Origin: an uncultured Ignavibacteria bacterium | GTDB lineage: Bacteria; Bacteroidota; Ignavibacteria; SZUA-365 | DNA length: 64,000 nucleotides | Assembly (NCBI GenBank): GCA_913061095.1 | Contig: CAJXVM010000002.1 | Span: forward strand, 124,001-188,000 | Reading direction: 5' to 3' | In this document: piece by piece, positions 53,178 to 62,794 of the stretch | How the letters are laid out: the number at the start of each line of letters is the position of its first letter | How positions within the stretch are numbered: position 1 is the stretch's first letter | Notes under the pieces: model-generated | Databases searched by the model: none | The model's input: the letters and a program-made list of their open reading frames with translations, nothing else | Told to the model about the DNA's origin: nothing | Made by a program: the position numbers and the translations under genes

Positions 53178-53866
53178 TACTGGGCATCGAAACCACGACG
53201 CAGCTGCTCAGTGTCGCCCTGCTCGAGGGCGACCGTCTGCGCGGTGCCGTCACTATCGACCGTCCGAACGCACACGACGAACTGCTTGCGCCGCTCTGCC
53301 GCGACCTGCTGCGGCACTGCGGCGCCGTGCCGGAGGACCTGCGCGCCGTCGCCGTTTCTGCGGGACCCGGTTCATTCACCGGACTGCGCATCGGCATGGC
53401 AGTGGCAAAAGGCATGGCCCTGTCGCTGCATATCCCCCTTGCCGCGGTCCCGACACCCGATGCCGTCGCCGCCGGCATGGTGCGGCTGCTGGCACCAGCG
53501 CAGGATACCGCCGCGGCGGTGTTTCTGCCCGCGCGGCGTGGTGAAGTATACGCGGCGTGCTACACACTGCGTCCGCACTGCGCCGAACGAAACGGAGATA
53601 TCGCCGTTCTCTCCGAAACGGAGGCGGCGGAAAAGATCGTGAACGGACTGCTCATCGCGGGCGATGCGGCGGAGCATCTGCTTTCGCTTCCCGCTACCGG
53701 AGCGGGCCTCCTGCTGCGGCAGGTTCAGGCAGACGCGCGAGATGTCGCCGCGCTCGGCGCCGACATGATCGCGGACGGCAACGCGGCGGATCCCGCATCC
53801 TGCGAGCCGATTTACATTCAGGAATTCGAGGTGCGTCAGGGGAAAAATCCCCTCACGCGCCCATGA
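53174..53866 (+). CDS. tsaB: tRNA t6A biosynthesis protein TsaB
   Basis: 230 residues from GTG 53174, overlapping tsaE by 4 bases. An ASKHA-fold protein with ILGIETTTQLLSVALLEG, SAGPGSFTGLRIGMAVAKG and a degenerate second half, as in all TsaB, which serve as scaffold to TsaD. AHDELLAPL (the H-x-x-x-L helix) fits. The end is followed after 19 bp by accD. Confidence 0.94.
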   Translation: MILGIETTTQLLSVALLEGDRLRGAVTIDRPNAHDELLAPLCRDLLRHCGAVPEDLRAVAVSAGPGSFTGLRIGMAVAKGMALSLHIPLAAVPTPDAVAAGMVRLLAPAQDTAAAVFLPARRGEVYAACYTLRPHCAERNGDIAVLSETEAAEKIVNGLLIAGDAAEHLLSLPATGAGLLLRQVQADARDVAALGADMIADGNAADPASCEPIYIQEFEVRQGKNPLTRP

Positions 53867-53885
53867 CACAGACGGAGATACAGCA

Positions 53886-54734
53886 ATGGCATGGTTCAAA
53901 CGAGACAGAAACAACATAGAGACTGCCGGCAAAAAGCGCGAAATGCCCGACGGCTCCTGGGTAAAATGCCAGCACTGCAGCGAAATGATGCATCAGAAGC
54001 AGCTCGAAAGCGCGCTCTACACCTGCATACACTGCGGCGCTTCCTTTCGCGTAAACAGTGAGCAGTATCTTTCCATCCTGCTTGACGAGGGCAGCTTCCG
54101 GGAGCATGACCGGAAAATGCACGCGACCGATCCCCTTGAATTCTCCGACAGCAAACCCTACCGCGAGCGCATCGATGCGACGATCAGGAAATCGGGGCTT
54201 CAGGATGCCATGCGCAGCGGCATGGGAAAGATTCACGGCATCCCGGTTTCCATCGCGATGATGGATTTCGGCTTCATCGGAGGAAGCATGGGATCGGTGG
54301 TCGGCGAAAAAATCGCCCGCAGCATCGACCGGGCGCTGAAAAACAAATGCGGACTGATCATCGTCTCCGCCAGCGGTGGCGCACGCATGATGGAAGGCGC
54401 CTTTTCCCTGATGCAGATGGCAAAGACCAGCGCCCGCCTGACGCTGCTGCACGACGCCGGACTCCCCTTCATTTCCATCATGCTCGATCCGACGACGGGT
54501 GGAGTGACCGCGAGTTTCGCCATGCTCGGGGATGTGAATCTCGCCGAACCCCGTGCGCTGATCGGCTTTGCCGGTCCCCGCGTGATCAAACAGACCATCG
54601 GCCGCGATCTGCCCGAGGGCTTCCAGCGCGCCGAATTTCTGCTCGAGAAGGGATTCCTGGACATGGTCGTGCCGCGCAAGGATATGCGTGACACGGTCGC
54701 TCTCCTGCTGCGTCACATGGGTGGAGACCACTGA
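53886..54734 (+). CDS. accD: Acetyl-CoA carboxylase carboxyltransferase subunit beta
   Basis: 282 residues. With AccA it transfers carboxyl from biotin to acetyl-CoA to make malonyl-CoA. An N-terminal zinc ribbon (VKCQHCSEMM and YTCIHCGASF; CxxC twice) precedes the crotonase-like fold with FGFIGGSMGSVVGEK, SASGGARMMEG and TTGGVTASFA. GGAG stands 8 bases before ATG 53886. accA is not in the window. Length and motifs are normal. Confidence 0.97.
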   Translation: MAWFKRDRNNIETAGKKREMPDGSWVKCQHCSEMMHQKQLESALYTCIHCGASFRVNSEQYLSILLDEGSFREHDRKMHATDPLEFSDSKPYRERIDATIRKSGLQDAMRSGMGKIHGIPVSIAMMDFGFIGGSMGSVVGEKIARSIDRALKNKCGLIIVSASGGARMMEGAFSLMQMAKTSARLTLLHDAGLPFISIMLDPTTGGVTASFAMLGDVNLAEPRALIGFAGPRVIKQTIGRDLPEGFQRAEFLLEKGFLDMVVPRKDMRDTVALLLRHMGGDH

Positions 54735-54738
54735 TCGC

Positions 54739-55590
54739 ATGCATATCATTCGCAGCATCGAGGAGATGCAGCGCGAGGCAAACAGCCACCGCGCCGCGGG
54801 TGCAGTCATCGGCTTCGTGCCGACAATGGGGTTCCTGCACGAGGGACACCTCGACCTCCTGCGTCTTGCCCGCCGGCGCAGCGATGTTACTGTCTGCTCA
54901 ATTTTCGTCAACCCCACACAGTTCGGTGAAGGCGAGGATCTCGCGCGCTATCCCCGCGACTTCGACCGCGACTGCCGCCTGCTCGAAGCAGTGGGCTGCG
55001 ACATCGTTTTCGCCCCTGGCGTGGAAGAGATGTACCCCGAAGGCGATACGACATGGGTGCAGGTGGAAGGACTCACAAACGTGCTCGAGGGCGCGTTTCG
55101 ACCGACGCATTTCCGTGGTGTGACCACCGTCGTCGCCAAGCTGTTCCATGCCGTGCGCCCGCATCTTGCCGCGTTCGGGCAGAAAGATGCCCAGCAGGTG
55201 GCCGTCATTCGCCGCATGACCCGCGACCTGCGTTTCGGTGTGGAAATCGCCGTCGCACCGATTCGGAGGGAAAAAGATGGACTGGCAATGAGTTCCAGAA
55301 ACACGTATCTTGACAAGGATGAGCGCAAGGAAGCGCTTGCGCTGTACCGTTCCCTGCAGACCGCGCAGCGGCTTTTCAGCGGCGGCGAGCGGCGTCCGGA
55401 ATTCATCCAGCGCGTCGTGGAGGAAGAAATTCTCCGCAGCGGCGCAATGAAACTCGATTATACCGCTGTCGTACATCCCGACAGCATGCAGCCGTATGAG
55501 GGCGCGATCGATGGTCCCGCACTGGTCGCCGTCGCCGCGCGCATCGGCTCGACCCGATTGATTGACAACACCGTGCTCGGAGAGGAATAG
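54739..55590 (+). CDS. panC: Pantothenate synthetase
   Basis: 283 residues from ATG 54739, 4 bases after accD. Joins pantoate and beta-alanine using ATP. The motifs [36 protein letters not shown] and [12 protein letters not shown] are characteristic. It is followed by panD, the enzyme that makes its beta-alanine substrate. panB is not in the window. Confidence 0.97.
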   Translation: MHIIRSIEEMQREANSHRAAGAVIGFVPTMGFLHEGHLDLLRLARRRSDVTVCSIFVNPTQFGEGEDLARYPRDFDRDCRLLEAVGCDIVFAPGVEEMYPEGDTTWVQVEGLTNVLEGAFRPTHFRGVTTVVAKLFHAVRPHLAAFGQKDAQQVAVIRRMTRDLRFGVEIAVAPIRREKDGLAMSSRNTYLDKDERKEALALYRSLQTAQRLFSGGERRPEFIQRVVEEEILRSGAMKLDYTAVVHPDSMQPYEGAIDGPALVAVAARIGSTRLIDNTVLGEE

Positions 55591-55598
55591 AATCCGTC

Positions 55599-55955
55599 AT
55601 GAAACGCATCATGTTCAAGTCCAAGATACACCGCGCCCGCGTCACGCAGGCCGAGTTGTATTACGAGGGCAGCATCACGATCGACAGCGATCTTATGGCG
55701 AAGGCGGACATGCTCGAATACGAAAAGGTGCAGGTGGTGAACGTCAACAACGGCCACCGTTTCGAGACCTACGCACTCAAGGGAGAAGCGGGAAGCGGTA
55801 CGGTCTGTCTGAACGGCGCCGCGGCGCGCCTGGGACATGTCGGGGATGAAGTGATCATCATCACCTACGCGGAATACGCGGACGACGAACTGCAGGATCA
55901 CAAACCTTCCATCATCCTCGTCGACGAACACAACAACGTCAAAAGCATCCTGTGA
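55599..55955 (+). CDS. panD: Aspartate 1-decarboxylase (proenzyme)
   Basis: 118 residues. Makes beta-alanine from aspartate. The self-cleavage site Gly24-Ser25 is in YYEGSITID, which gives the pyruvoyl cofactor; the later stretch [16 protein letters not shown] is typical. 8 bp after panC, with a GGAGAGGAA site. Its stop overlaps the next start by 4 bases. Confidence 0.97.
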   Translation: MKRIMFKSKIHRARVTQAELYYEGSITIDSDLMAKADMLEYEKVQVVNVNNGHRFETYALKGEAGSGTVCLNGAAARLGHVGDEVIIITYAEYADDELQDHKPSIILVDEHNNVKSIL

Positions 55956-56713
55956 ATCCTCCAGCTCCCCTCGCAGCAGTCATCATGGCAGCCGGTCAGG
56001 GCAAGAGGATGAAAAATCCTGACAGGGCGAAAGTCATGCACGAACTCGGCGGTATCCCGCTCGTCCAACATGTCGTGCGCCTCGCCCGCAGCGTCGGCGC
56101 CGACCGCATCATCGTTGTCGTCGGGCATCAGCGCCAGAGCGTCATCGATTATCTGTCTGGCATTGATGCGTCCATTGAATTCGCCGTACAGGCCGAGCAG
56201 CTCGGCACCGGTCACGCGGTGCAGATGACCGAAGAACAGCTGCGTGACTTCGACGGTGACGTGCTCATCCTTTCGGGTGACGCTCCCATGACACGGCCCG
56301 AAACCCTGCGCGACGCGCTGGAAAAACATCGCGTCGCAGATGCCGCCGTCACCGTCCTCACCGCTCTCCTGCCCGATCCGACCGGATACGGTCGCGTCAT
56401 CCGCGACGGGGATGGCAGGGTGCTGCGCATCGTCGAGCACAAGGATGCCACGGAAGAGGAACGCGCCGTGCGCGAAATCAACAGCGGTATCTACGTCTTC
56501 CGTCGTGACGCCCTGTTTTCCGCGCTCGCGCGCATCGACAACGACAACGCTCAGGGCGAATACTACCTCCCCGACGTCTTCGCGATCTTCCAGAAGGAAC
56601 ACCGCACGATGATTCCGCATGTCGTTGAAGATTTCGATGAGCTGCGCGGCGTCAATACCGTGGAACAGCTCGCGGAGCTGGAGGGACTCTACGCCACGAG
56701 ACGACACCAGTAA
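55952..56713 (+). CDS. Nucleotidyltransferase, GlmU N-domain-like (standalone)
   Basis: 253 residues from GTG 55952, overlapping panD by 4 bases. It matches the uridyltransferase half of Glm[14 protein letters not shown] at the start, [33 protein letters not shown], and [22 protein letters not shown], ending in NSGIYVFR and FDELRGVNT. The left-handed beta-helix acetyltransferase half is missing and the protein ends cleanly. It could make UDP-GlcNAc with a separate acetyltransferase, or act on another sugar phosphate. Placement in the pan/t6A run gives no functional link. Confidence 0.85.
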   Translation: MNPPAPLAAVIMAAGQGKRMKNPDRAKVMHELGGIPLVQHVVRLARSVGADRIIVVVGHQRQSVIDYLSGIDASIEFAVQAEQLGTGHAVQMTEEQLRDFDGDVLILSGDAPMTRPETLRDALEKHRVADAAVTVLTALLPDPTGYGRVIRDGDGRVLRIVEHKDATEEERAVREINSGIYVFRRDALFSALARIDNDNAQGEYYLPDVFAIFQKEHRTMIPHVVEDFDELRGVNTVEQLAELEGLYATRRHQ

Positions 56714-56733
56714 CGCAAGACACTGAAGAGACG

Positions 56734-57372
56734 ATGGCAACCCGTTACAGAATCCACCCCGACAACCCGCAGATGCGGCTGGTCGACGAAGTCGTCGAGC
56801 AGCTCCAGCGTGGCGCGGTGATGCTCTATCCCACCGATACCGTCTATGCGATCGGCTGCGACATTCAGAGTAAATCCGCCCAGCAGCAGATCCGCCGTAT
56901 TCGCAATCTTCCCGATGACAAACCGCTGACCTTCGTAGCGGCGAACATCTCACAGATTTCTGATTACGCGAAAATATCCGATAGCGCGTATCAGGTGATC
57001 CGACAGCTCGTTCCCGGTCCATACACCTTTCTCCTCCCGGCGACCAAGGCGGTGCCGAACCTGGTGCTCAATCCCCGCCGGAAAACCACCGGCATCCGCG
57101 TGCCCGACCACTTCCTCTGCCAGACACTGATCGCGGAACTCGGCAATCCCGTCATTTCGATGTCCGCCAAGCTCCCCGACTGGGAGGAACCGGATACGAA
57201 TGAAGGACTCTTTGACGTGTTCGATTCGCTGGTGGATATCATCATCGAAGTGGACGCCGAATACCGGTCCCCCTTCAACGATCATCTCTCCACGATGATC
57301 GACTTTACCGACGACGTGCCGCAGATCGCGCGGGAGGGACTCGGCATCGAGCTCGCATCGCAGCTGATCTGA
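56734..57372 (+). CDS. Sua5/YciO/YrdC-family protein (YciO-like, possible TsaC)
   Basis: 212 residues. A YrdC fold with AVMLYPTDTVYAIGCDI, LVPGPYTFLLPATKAVP, KTTGIRVPDHFLC and NPVISMSAKLPDWEEPD. TsaC/Sua5 makes threonylcarbamoyl-AMP, the donor for TsaB-D-E. The KPLTFVAANISQISDYA segment looks more like the YciO branch than classic TsaC, so activity is not certain. It ends the porX-tsaE-tsaB-accD-panC-panD-GlmU run, 20 bp after the GlmU-like gene, with a GAAGAG site. Confidence 0.82.
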   Translation: MATRYRIHPDNPQMRLVDEVVEQLQRGAVMLYPTDTVYAIGCDIQSKSAQQQIRRIRNLPDDKPLTFVAANISQISDYAKISDSAYQVIRQLVPGPYTFLLPATKAVPNLVLNPRRKTTGIRVPDHFLCQTLIAELGNPVISMSAKLPDWEEPDTNEGLFDVFDSLVDIIIEVDAEYRSPFNDHLSTMIDFTDDVPQIAREGLGIELASQLI

Positions 57373-57442
57373 CAACCGCCGCAACACACCGCTGCCGGCA
57401 TTCACCGACCTTTTCCACCACGCACGCAGATCAACCGCCGCA

Positions 57443-57739
57443 TTATGCGCCGGCGGGCTGTTTCTGCCGCTGTTTGATGAAGTACGTTCCGTAGAGAATC
57501 GCCTCGAAAAGCGTGACGAGCACCAGGGAGATGCTGTCATTGTCGAGCCACTCCCACAGCCCCTCCTCCGGGAAGAGAAAGCGCACGATGAAGCCGGCGA
57601 GCGTCCATCCCACCGAAAAAATGATGGCGACGAACGCCAGCGACATGAACGCATCGACGAGCTTGTGCTCGACGTATCCCTTGCTGAAGGCATAGACGGC
57701 GCCGACGATGTGCAGGTAGAAGACGAGGATGGCAATCAT
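57443..57739 (-). CDS. Small three-helix membrane protein
   Basis: 98 residues. Hydrophobic segments at about 1-19, 29-56 and 69-87, charged tail QRQKQP. The loop EEGLWEWLDND between the last two segments is acidic and aromatic. The start at ATG 57739 is 1 bp after the glycosylphosphotransferase stop, so they share a transcript. No family could be recognised with confidence; it may help the neighbour that makes polyprenyl-linked sugars. An inverted repeat CCGCCG/CGGCGG overlaps its stop without a T-run. Confidence 0.7.
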   Translation of the reverse strand: MIAILVFYLHIVGAVYAFSKGYVEHKLVDAFMSLAFVAIIFSVGWTLAGFIVRFLFPEEGLWEWLDNDSISLVLVTLFEAILYGTYFIKQRQKQPAGA

Positions 57740-57740
57740 A

Positions 57741-59153
57741 TCAGTAGGCGTCTTTTCCGAAAAGAATCGTGTATATGGTCTTGAAGATGATGCGCAGGTC
57801 GAGCTTCATCGACCAGTTCTCGATGTAGTACAGATCGTACTTCGTGCGCTCGGCGATGGGCACCTCGCCACGCAGTCCGTTGACCTGCGCCCAGCCGGTG
57901 AGTCCGGTCTTGAGCCGGTGCCGTTCGAGATACTTCGGCACGTACTGCTGGAACTGCTGCACGAACTCGGGCCGTTCGGGACGGGGACCGACAACACTCA
58001 TCTCCCCTTTCAGCACGTTGATGAACTGCGGGATCTCATCGAGACTGAGTCGCCGCAGCAGACGTCCGATGCGCGTAACGCGGGGGTCGCCGCGCTTGGT
58101 CCATGTCGGACCGGTCTCTGACTCGGCATCGGCGCGCATGGTGCGGAACTTGTACAGCTCGAACTCCTCCCCCTCGAGTCCGATGCGCACCTGGCGGTAA
58201 AAAATCGGCCGTCCCGATTCCGCCCAGATCACCAGTGCGATCACGAGAGCGAACGGCGCGAAGAGAATCAGCACGGCGAGGCTGAAGAGAATATCGAACG
58301 AGCGCTTGGCGATGCGCGCCCAGGTGGTCATCGGCAGATCCTTCACGCCGAGGAAGGGCGTGCCGAACATCTCGCCGATGCGCAGGCGCAGCGGCGTAAT
58401 ACCCATGACGTCGGGTTGGATGAGGATCTGCACCGTACGTCCCTCCAGGCGGGATATCAGGCGCGCCAGTTCGTCGTTTTCGCCCGGCGGCAGGCAGACG
58501 ATGATGGATTCAATGCGATGCTCCGGCACGAGTTCGGCGATGTCGTCGAGCTCCCCGAGCCGGGGAATCGACACGCTTTCGATGCGTTCATCCTGCGGTG
58601 CCACGAATCCCAGCAAACGGTAGCCCAGCGTCGGAGTCTGCGTAATGCGAAGCGCGATATCCTGCGCCAGCGTGTTCGTCCCGACGATCAGGACGTTGCG
58701 CAGTTCGCGTCCCTTTCGGTACAGGAATTTCTCGTATGCCAGCACCAGCGCGCGTCCGGCGAAAATGAGCGCGACCGCCAGCACCCAGACGAACAGAAAG
58801 ACAAGACGCGAATACGAAAACGCGCGATAGAAGAAGGCGAGGCTGAGCACGACCAGCATCCCGAAGCTCACCTGTCGCACGACGCGGAAAAACTCGAGAC
58901 TCAGATCCACATCGCGGCGTGCGCGGTAGATGCTGGATCGCTGAAACAGGATGATCCAGACCGGCGCGATGACGGCGGCGCCGTAAAGGTAGGCCTCCAG
59001 CGGCGGATATCCCTTCGTGACCGGGAAAAAGCCGACGAGGAAACTCTCGAAGCGCAGTTCGTAGGAGAAGTAAAAGGACAGAACGATCGCCGCAGCATCC
59101 GCGAGGACCGCGAGGAGTGGAATGAGCAGATCGTTTCGACGGGGTCTCGCCAT
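57741..59153 (-). CDS. Polyprenyl-phosphate sugar-phosphotransferase (WcaJ/WbaP-like)
   Basis: 470 residues. Four or five N-terminal helices (to about 125), a Rossmann-like CoA-binding domain (about 145-260, NVLIVGTNTLAQDIALRI), and a C-terminal bacterial sugar transferase domain: AKRSFDILFSLAVLILFAP, GEEFELYKFRTMR, LRRLSLDEIPQFINVLKG and SVVGPRPERPEF. It starts exopolysaccharide or glycan synthesis by moving a sugar phosphate to undecaprenyl phosphate. Only the first-step enzyme and one glycosyltransferase (44.3 kb) are in the window, so its pathway lies elsewhere. Confidence 0.94.
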   Translation of the reverse strand: MARPRRNDLLIPLLAVLADAAAIVLSFYFSYELRFESFLVGFFPVTKGYPPLEAYLYGAAVIAPVWIILFQRSSIYRARRDVDLSLEFFRVVRQVSFGMLVVLSLAFFYRAFSYSRLVFLFVWVLAVALIFAGRALVLAYEKFLYRKGRELRNVLIVGTNTLAQDIALRITQTPTLGYRLLGFVAPQDERIESVSIPRLGELDDIAELVPEHRIESIIVCLPPGENDELARLISRLEGRTVQILIQPDVMGITPLRLRIGEMFGTPFLGVKDLPMTTWARIAKRSFDILFSLAVLILFAPFALVIALVIWAESGRPIFYRQVRIGLEGEEFELYKFRTMRADAESETGPTWTKRGDPRVTRIGRLLRRLSLDEIPQFINVLKGEMSVVGPRPERPEFVQQFQQYVPKYLERHRLKTGLTGWAQVNGLRGEVPIAERTKYDLYYIENWSMKLDLRIIFKTIYTILFGKDAY

Positions 59154-59165
59154 GGGGCGTTCCCG

Positions 59166-61403
59166 CTAGAATTCGACGCGGAGATTGACGGTCGGAAGGA
59201 TCGGGAGCATGTCGATGCGCTCGCCGGTCGTCCGGTCGTAATAGAACATGTTGTTGCGGTCGTACAGGTTCAGCACGCTCGCTTCGAGCACCATGGTGAG
59301 GTAGTCGAGCTCGAACGCCCGCGACACACTGACATCCAGGCGGTGGTACGAGGGCAGGCGGCCGCTGTTCTTGGGTCCGAGCATCGTGTACGGCTCCCCG
59401 CTCTCGTCGATGTAGCCATCGCCGTCGAAAAGCCCCGAAAAGCGCAGGCGATCGTAGAAGCCGATGATCTGCGAGAACGGCAGACCGGAACCGTATTCCC
59501 AGCGCACGTTGACATCCCAGCCGGACGCGGGCTTCCAGCCGGCGATGATGTTCAGACTGTGGCGGCGGTCGTAGCGGGGATTGTAGATGAAATTCTGCAG
59601 CTCGCGCTCGGTGTAGCTGAGCGCGTAGGAAACCAGTCCGTAATAGCGCGGATGCTTTTCCTCAAGGAAAAACTCGAATCCGTACGAACGGCCCGAGGCA
59701 CGCGCGAAATCGGGATCCGACGAATCGACCTTGTCGCGGTTGTAATCGACCAGGTTGCGCAGATCCTTGTAGTAGCCCTGGATGTTGAAATTCAGTCCGG
59801 GCACGTACGTGATGTCACCGTCGAAACCGACGATGTAATGGTCGGCGAGCTGCGAGGGCTCGTCCTCGGGCACCGGAATCCACGTCTCAAACAGCGAGAC
59901 CACGTCGTCTTCGTTCGTGATGGTGATCACGCGCTGATGCACCCGGGCGTAGGAGGCCTTGAAAGCCAGGTTGGGATTGATGTCCCACGCGAAGCCGGCA
60001 CGCGGTTCGAAGGCGTCGGAGCTGTTCGGCGACAGCACGGAAAAGATGTCCGAGCGGATGCCGAGTTCGAGCGAGAAGGGACGAAACTGCTTGATCTTGT
60101 ACTTGAACCAGATGCCTGTTTCGCTGTTTTTCTTCACCTCGTCCCGCTCGAAGTTGGCGGCGTTGACGAAGCGGTAATGATACTCGGGCAGACGGAACAT
60201 GAAGCCTGCGCCGTACTGGTCGCCGTTGTCGCGGAAATACGTCACCGCCCCGTTGAAATACACGTCGTTGACCTCCGAGAGGCGCGGCGTGATCTGCGCG
60301 TTTTCGCGCGGCTTCAGCTCGCCGAGGAAATTCGAGAAGCTGAACGTGGTCTCGATCAGGTACTTGTTTTCGAGCACTTGGAACCAGCTCATGCCGTACG
60401 CGGCATTGCTCCACGCGTACTCCGGATCGAACTCCGAGCCCGGACGGATATTGTCGCCGCTGAACAGCGTGTGCACCGACAGGCGGCCCGCCTCGCCGGT
60501 AGCCACGTTCATGCGTCCGATGACGTCATAGAAATCGAACGGCGTCTCCTGCCGCACGAAACTCTGCAGCACTTCGTCGAAAAAACTCTTGCGAACAGAC
60601 ACCATCCACGATCCCTCCCAGGGCGTGGGTCCCTCGAGCAGCGCCTTGCCGCTGACCTGGCTGACGTTGAGCTTGCCCGAGAAGCGGTTCTTGTTTCCCT
60701 CCCGCGTGCGGATGTTGATGACCGATGAAAGGCGGTTGCCCCACTGCGCCGGGAAGCCGCCCTTGATGATCTCGGCCTCCTTGATGGCATCGGCGTCGAA
60801 AATCGAAAAGATGCCGAGCGCGTGAAAGGGATTGTAAATCGTCATGCCGTCGAGGATGATCAGGTTCTGATCTCCCCCGCCGCCGCGCACGTAAAACTGA
60901 CTGCTCACGTCGCTGGTGGATACCACCCCGGGGAGGACGGCGATTGTGCGAAACAGGTCTGCCTCCACCGCCTTCGGCACGACGGAAATCTCCGCGGCGG
61001 AGATGGGCTGCGTACTGATCTGCGTGTCGTAGCGGATGCGCCGCTCGGCAACCGTTTCCACCATCTCCATCTCCACGACGGAGGGCGAAAGCTCGAAATT
61101 CATCGTCACGATCTTTCCGGCGATAATTTCAATTTCGCGGATGATCGTCCCGTACCCGATCAGCGTCGCGCGGATCGTGTGCGTGCCGGAGGAGATATTC
61201 CCGATGAAATAAAACCCGTTGGCATCCGTGGCGGCGCCGACCCCCTCCTCCGGGAGATAGACGTTCACCAGCGAAAGGCGTTCACCGGTCAGCGAATCGG
61301 AGGCAATGCCTTTGACGCCCCCCGTGGTACTCTGCGCCAGGGTGGTATGCGGTATGAACAAGATTGAGAGAAACAGACAGGCGACGGTCGCAATGCGCTT
61401 CAT
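59166..61403 (-). CDS. TonB-dependent receptor with carboxypeptidase-like domain
   Basis: 745 residues from ATG 61403, which gives a signal peptide MKRIATVACLFLSILFIPHTTLAQ; the longer frame upstream runs into the divergent gene. A carboxypeptidase-regulatory-like domain (about 28-110) is followed by a plug (about 125-240: LFRTIAVLPGVVS, FYVRGGGGDQNLIILDGMTIYN) and a 22-stranded-type barrel. Substrate cannot be told; the VRGGGGDQNLIILDG plug is common in FCB receptors. It is not joined to an SusD-like lipoprotein. It lies 12 bp upstream of the glycosylphosphotransferase, in the same direction. Confidence 0.92.
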   Translation of the reverse strand: MKRIATVACLFLSILFIPHTTLAQSTTGGVKGIASDSLTGERLSLVNVYLPEEGVGAATDANGFYFIGNISSGTHTIRATLIGYGTIIREIEIIAGKIVTMNFELSPSVVEMEMVETVAERRIRYDTQISTQPISAAEISVVPKAVEADLFRTIAVLPGVVSTSDVSSQFYVRGGGGDQNLIILDGMTIYNPFHALGIFSIFDADAIKEAEIIKGGFPAQWGNRLSSVINIRTREGNKNRFSGKLNVSQVSGKALLEGPTPWEGSWMVSVRKSFFDEVLQSFVRQETPFDFYDVIGRMNVATGEAGRLSVHTLFSGDNIRPGSEFDPEYAWSNAAYGMSWFQVLENKYLIETTFSFSNFLGELKPRENAQITPRLSEVNDVYFNGAVTYFRDNGDQYGAGFMFRLPEYHYRFVNAANFERDEVKKNSETGIWFKYKIKQFRPFSLELGIRSDIFSVLSPNSSDAFEPRAGFAWDINPNLAFKASYARVHQRVITITNEDDVVSLFETWIPVPEDEPSQLADHYIVGFDGDITYVPGLNFNIQGYYKDLRNLVDYNRDKVDSSDPDFARASGRSYGFEFFLEEKHPRYYGLVSYALSYTERELQNFIYNPRYDRRHSLNIIAGWKPASGWDVNVRWEYGSGLPFSQIIGFYDRLRFSGLFDGDGYIDESGEPYTMLGPKNSGRLPSYHRLDVSVSRAFELDYLTMVLEASVLNLYDRNNMFYYDRTTGERIDMLPILPTVNLRVEF

Positions 61404-61502
61404 AGTCGTGCAGCTCGTGGGATGGAGATCATGTGCGGAACGGGAAAGAGAGCGAAAATCGGTATGTTCAGGAAAAAGGAAGACACTGTCACGGGCGCGA
61501 TC

Positions 61503-62708
61503 ATGAGCTTCACCTTCTCGACGGAACAGGCAGCGTTTCTCTCCTCGGACCGTGCCGCCGACGTCCGCGCGGGACACCGGAGGCAGGTCAAAAAATACGC
61601 CGATTCGCTCAGGATTCAAACCGCGCTGAGGGGACAATTTCCTGACCTCCCGCCGACACTGATCGCCGCCTGCATGGAGCAGTTCCGCCTCGGGGAGCGC
61701 GGCACCGGGAAATGCGTCCTCCCGGAAGGATGCCTGTACACGGCCGACGCCCTCGAGATGGCCTCATCCGCTGCCGCCGCACAGCTGCATGCATCCCTCC
61801 TTCCCGCAGGAGGCATCATCCTCGACATCGCCGCGGGCATCGGGTCGGATGCGGTACGGCTGGCCGAAAAAGCCGAAGGAGTCATCTGTGTGGAGTCCGA
61901 TCCCGTGCACGCGCATTTTCTCAGGCACAACCTCGACACCGCGCGGCGGCGCAATGCGCTCGTGTTGCGGGGACGCGCCGAGCAATGGCTGCCGGCACTG
62001 CGTCTTGACCGCATCGCCGGCGTCTTCGCCGATCCCGCGCGCCGTGATGAACGCGGACGCCACAGTGCGCTCGAGAACATGCATCCCCCGCTCGCGCTGT
62101 TCGACCGCCTGCCCGAGGGCATGCCCGTGCTCGTGAAAATCGCGCCGGGCGTGGATCCTCCATCCGACTGGAGCGTCGCCACCGTGGCCGTCGGACGCGA
62201 ATGCAGCGAGCAGCTGCTGCACCGCGGTCTCGACCTGCCGCCGGTCTGCGCCCTGCATGCCGATGAGGGGCTCCGCTGGGAGCCGTCGAACGCAAAGGCT
62301 GACGTGCTGCCGGATCTTCCGTCGCTGCTGCGCAGTGGTCCGCGCTGCCTGGTCGAGCCACACGCCGCCATCATTCGCACGGGCGCCGTGGCGCAGTACT
62401 TCGGGGAACTGGGAGCGGTCATGCACGATGCGCACATCGCGTACGGATGGACAGACACGCAGCCGCCCGCCTCGCCGTGGCATCAGGTCTTCCGCATCCT
62501 GCGCGTGGAAAAATTTCATCGGAAGGAGCTTCGCCGCATTGCGGCCGAACTGGATTTTGGTCCGTCAACGGAACTGAAAAAACGCGGCTTCCCCGACGCG
62601 CCGGAGGATCTGCGCCGTCAGCTCCGCCTGCGCGGTTCCCGGCGGGGAGTGATTCTCCTCACGCGCCAGGGCGACGGACACCTCATGGTATTTGCGGAAC
62701 GGTTGTGA
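61503..62708 (+). CDS. THUMP-like class I SAM-dependent methyltransferase
   Basis: 401 residues if ATG 61503 is used; in-frame ATGs at 61422, 61431 and 61464 are alternatives, and 61503 is preferred since the earlier ones lie in the divergent promoter zone. After an N-terminal helical domain there is a Rossmann fold: IILDIAAGIGSDAVRLAE (motif I) and VICVESDP (acidic end), then a FADPARRDERGRH loop and a C-terminal THUMP-like part with KAIRT-type LVEPHAAIIRTGAVAQYFGELGA. Methylates a nucleic acid probably; target not known. It is a single gene with divergent and convergent neighbours. Confidence 0.84.
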   Translation: MSFTFSTEQAAFLSSDRAADVRAGHRRQVKKYADSLRIQTALRGQFPDLPPTLIAACMEQFRLGERGTGKCVLPEGCLYTADALEMASSAAAAQLHASLLPAGGIILDIAAGIGSDAVRLAEKAEGVICVESDPVHAHFLRHNLDTARRRNALVLRGRAEQWLPALRLDRIAGVFADPARRDERGRHSALENMHPPLALFDRLPEGMPVLVKIAPGVDPPSDWSVATVAVGRECSEQLLHRGLDLPPVCALHADEGLRWEPSNAKADVLPDLPSLLRSGPRCLVEPHAAIIRTGAVAQYFGELGAVMHDAHIAYGWTDTQPPASPWHQVFRILRVEKFHRKELRRIAAELDFGPSTELKKRGFPDAPEDLRRQLRLRGSRRGVILLTRQGDGHLMVFAERL

Positions 62709-62740
62709 CGAAGCGATACCGACAGCAGAGAGGGCACCAC

Positions 62741-62768
62741 AAAAAGGGCGATCCGATGGATCGCCCTT
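62741..62768 (-). terminator. Bidirectional terminator between methyltransferase and peptidase genes
   Basis: Perfect 11-bp stem AAGGGCGATCC/GGATCGCCCTT with a GAT loop. Five Ts follow on the minus strand, ending the peptidase transcript; on the plus strand only TT follows, so it serves that side less well. Confidence 0.75.
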
Positions 62769-62794
62769 GTCATACAGGATGGCCGGAACGGCTG

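Noticed and set aside
58416-60728. 770-residue open frame on the plus strand
   Set aside because: Antisense to the sugar transferase and TonB receptor; rich in His/Arg/Val as expected of a shadow of barrel coding.
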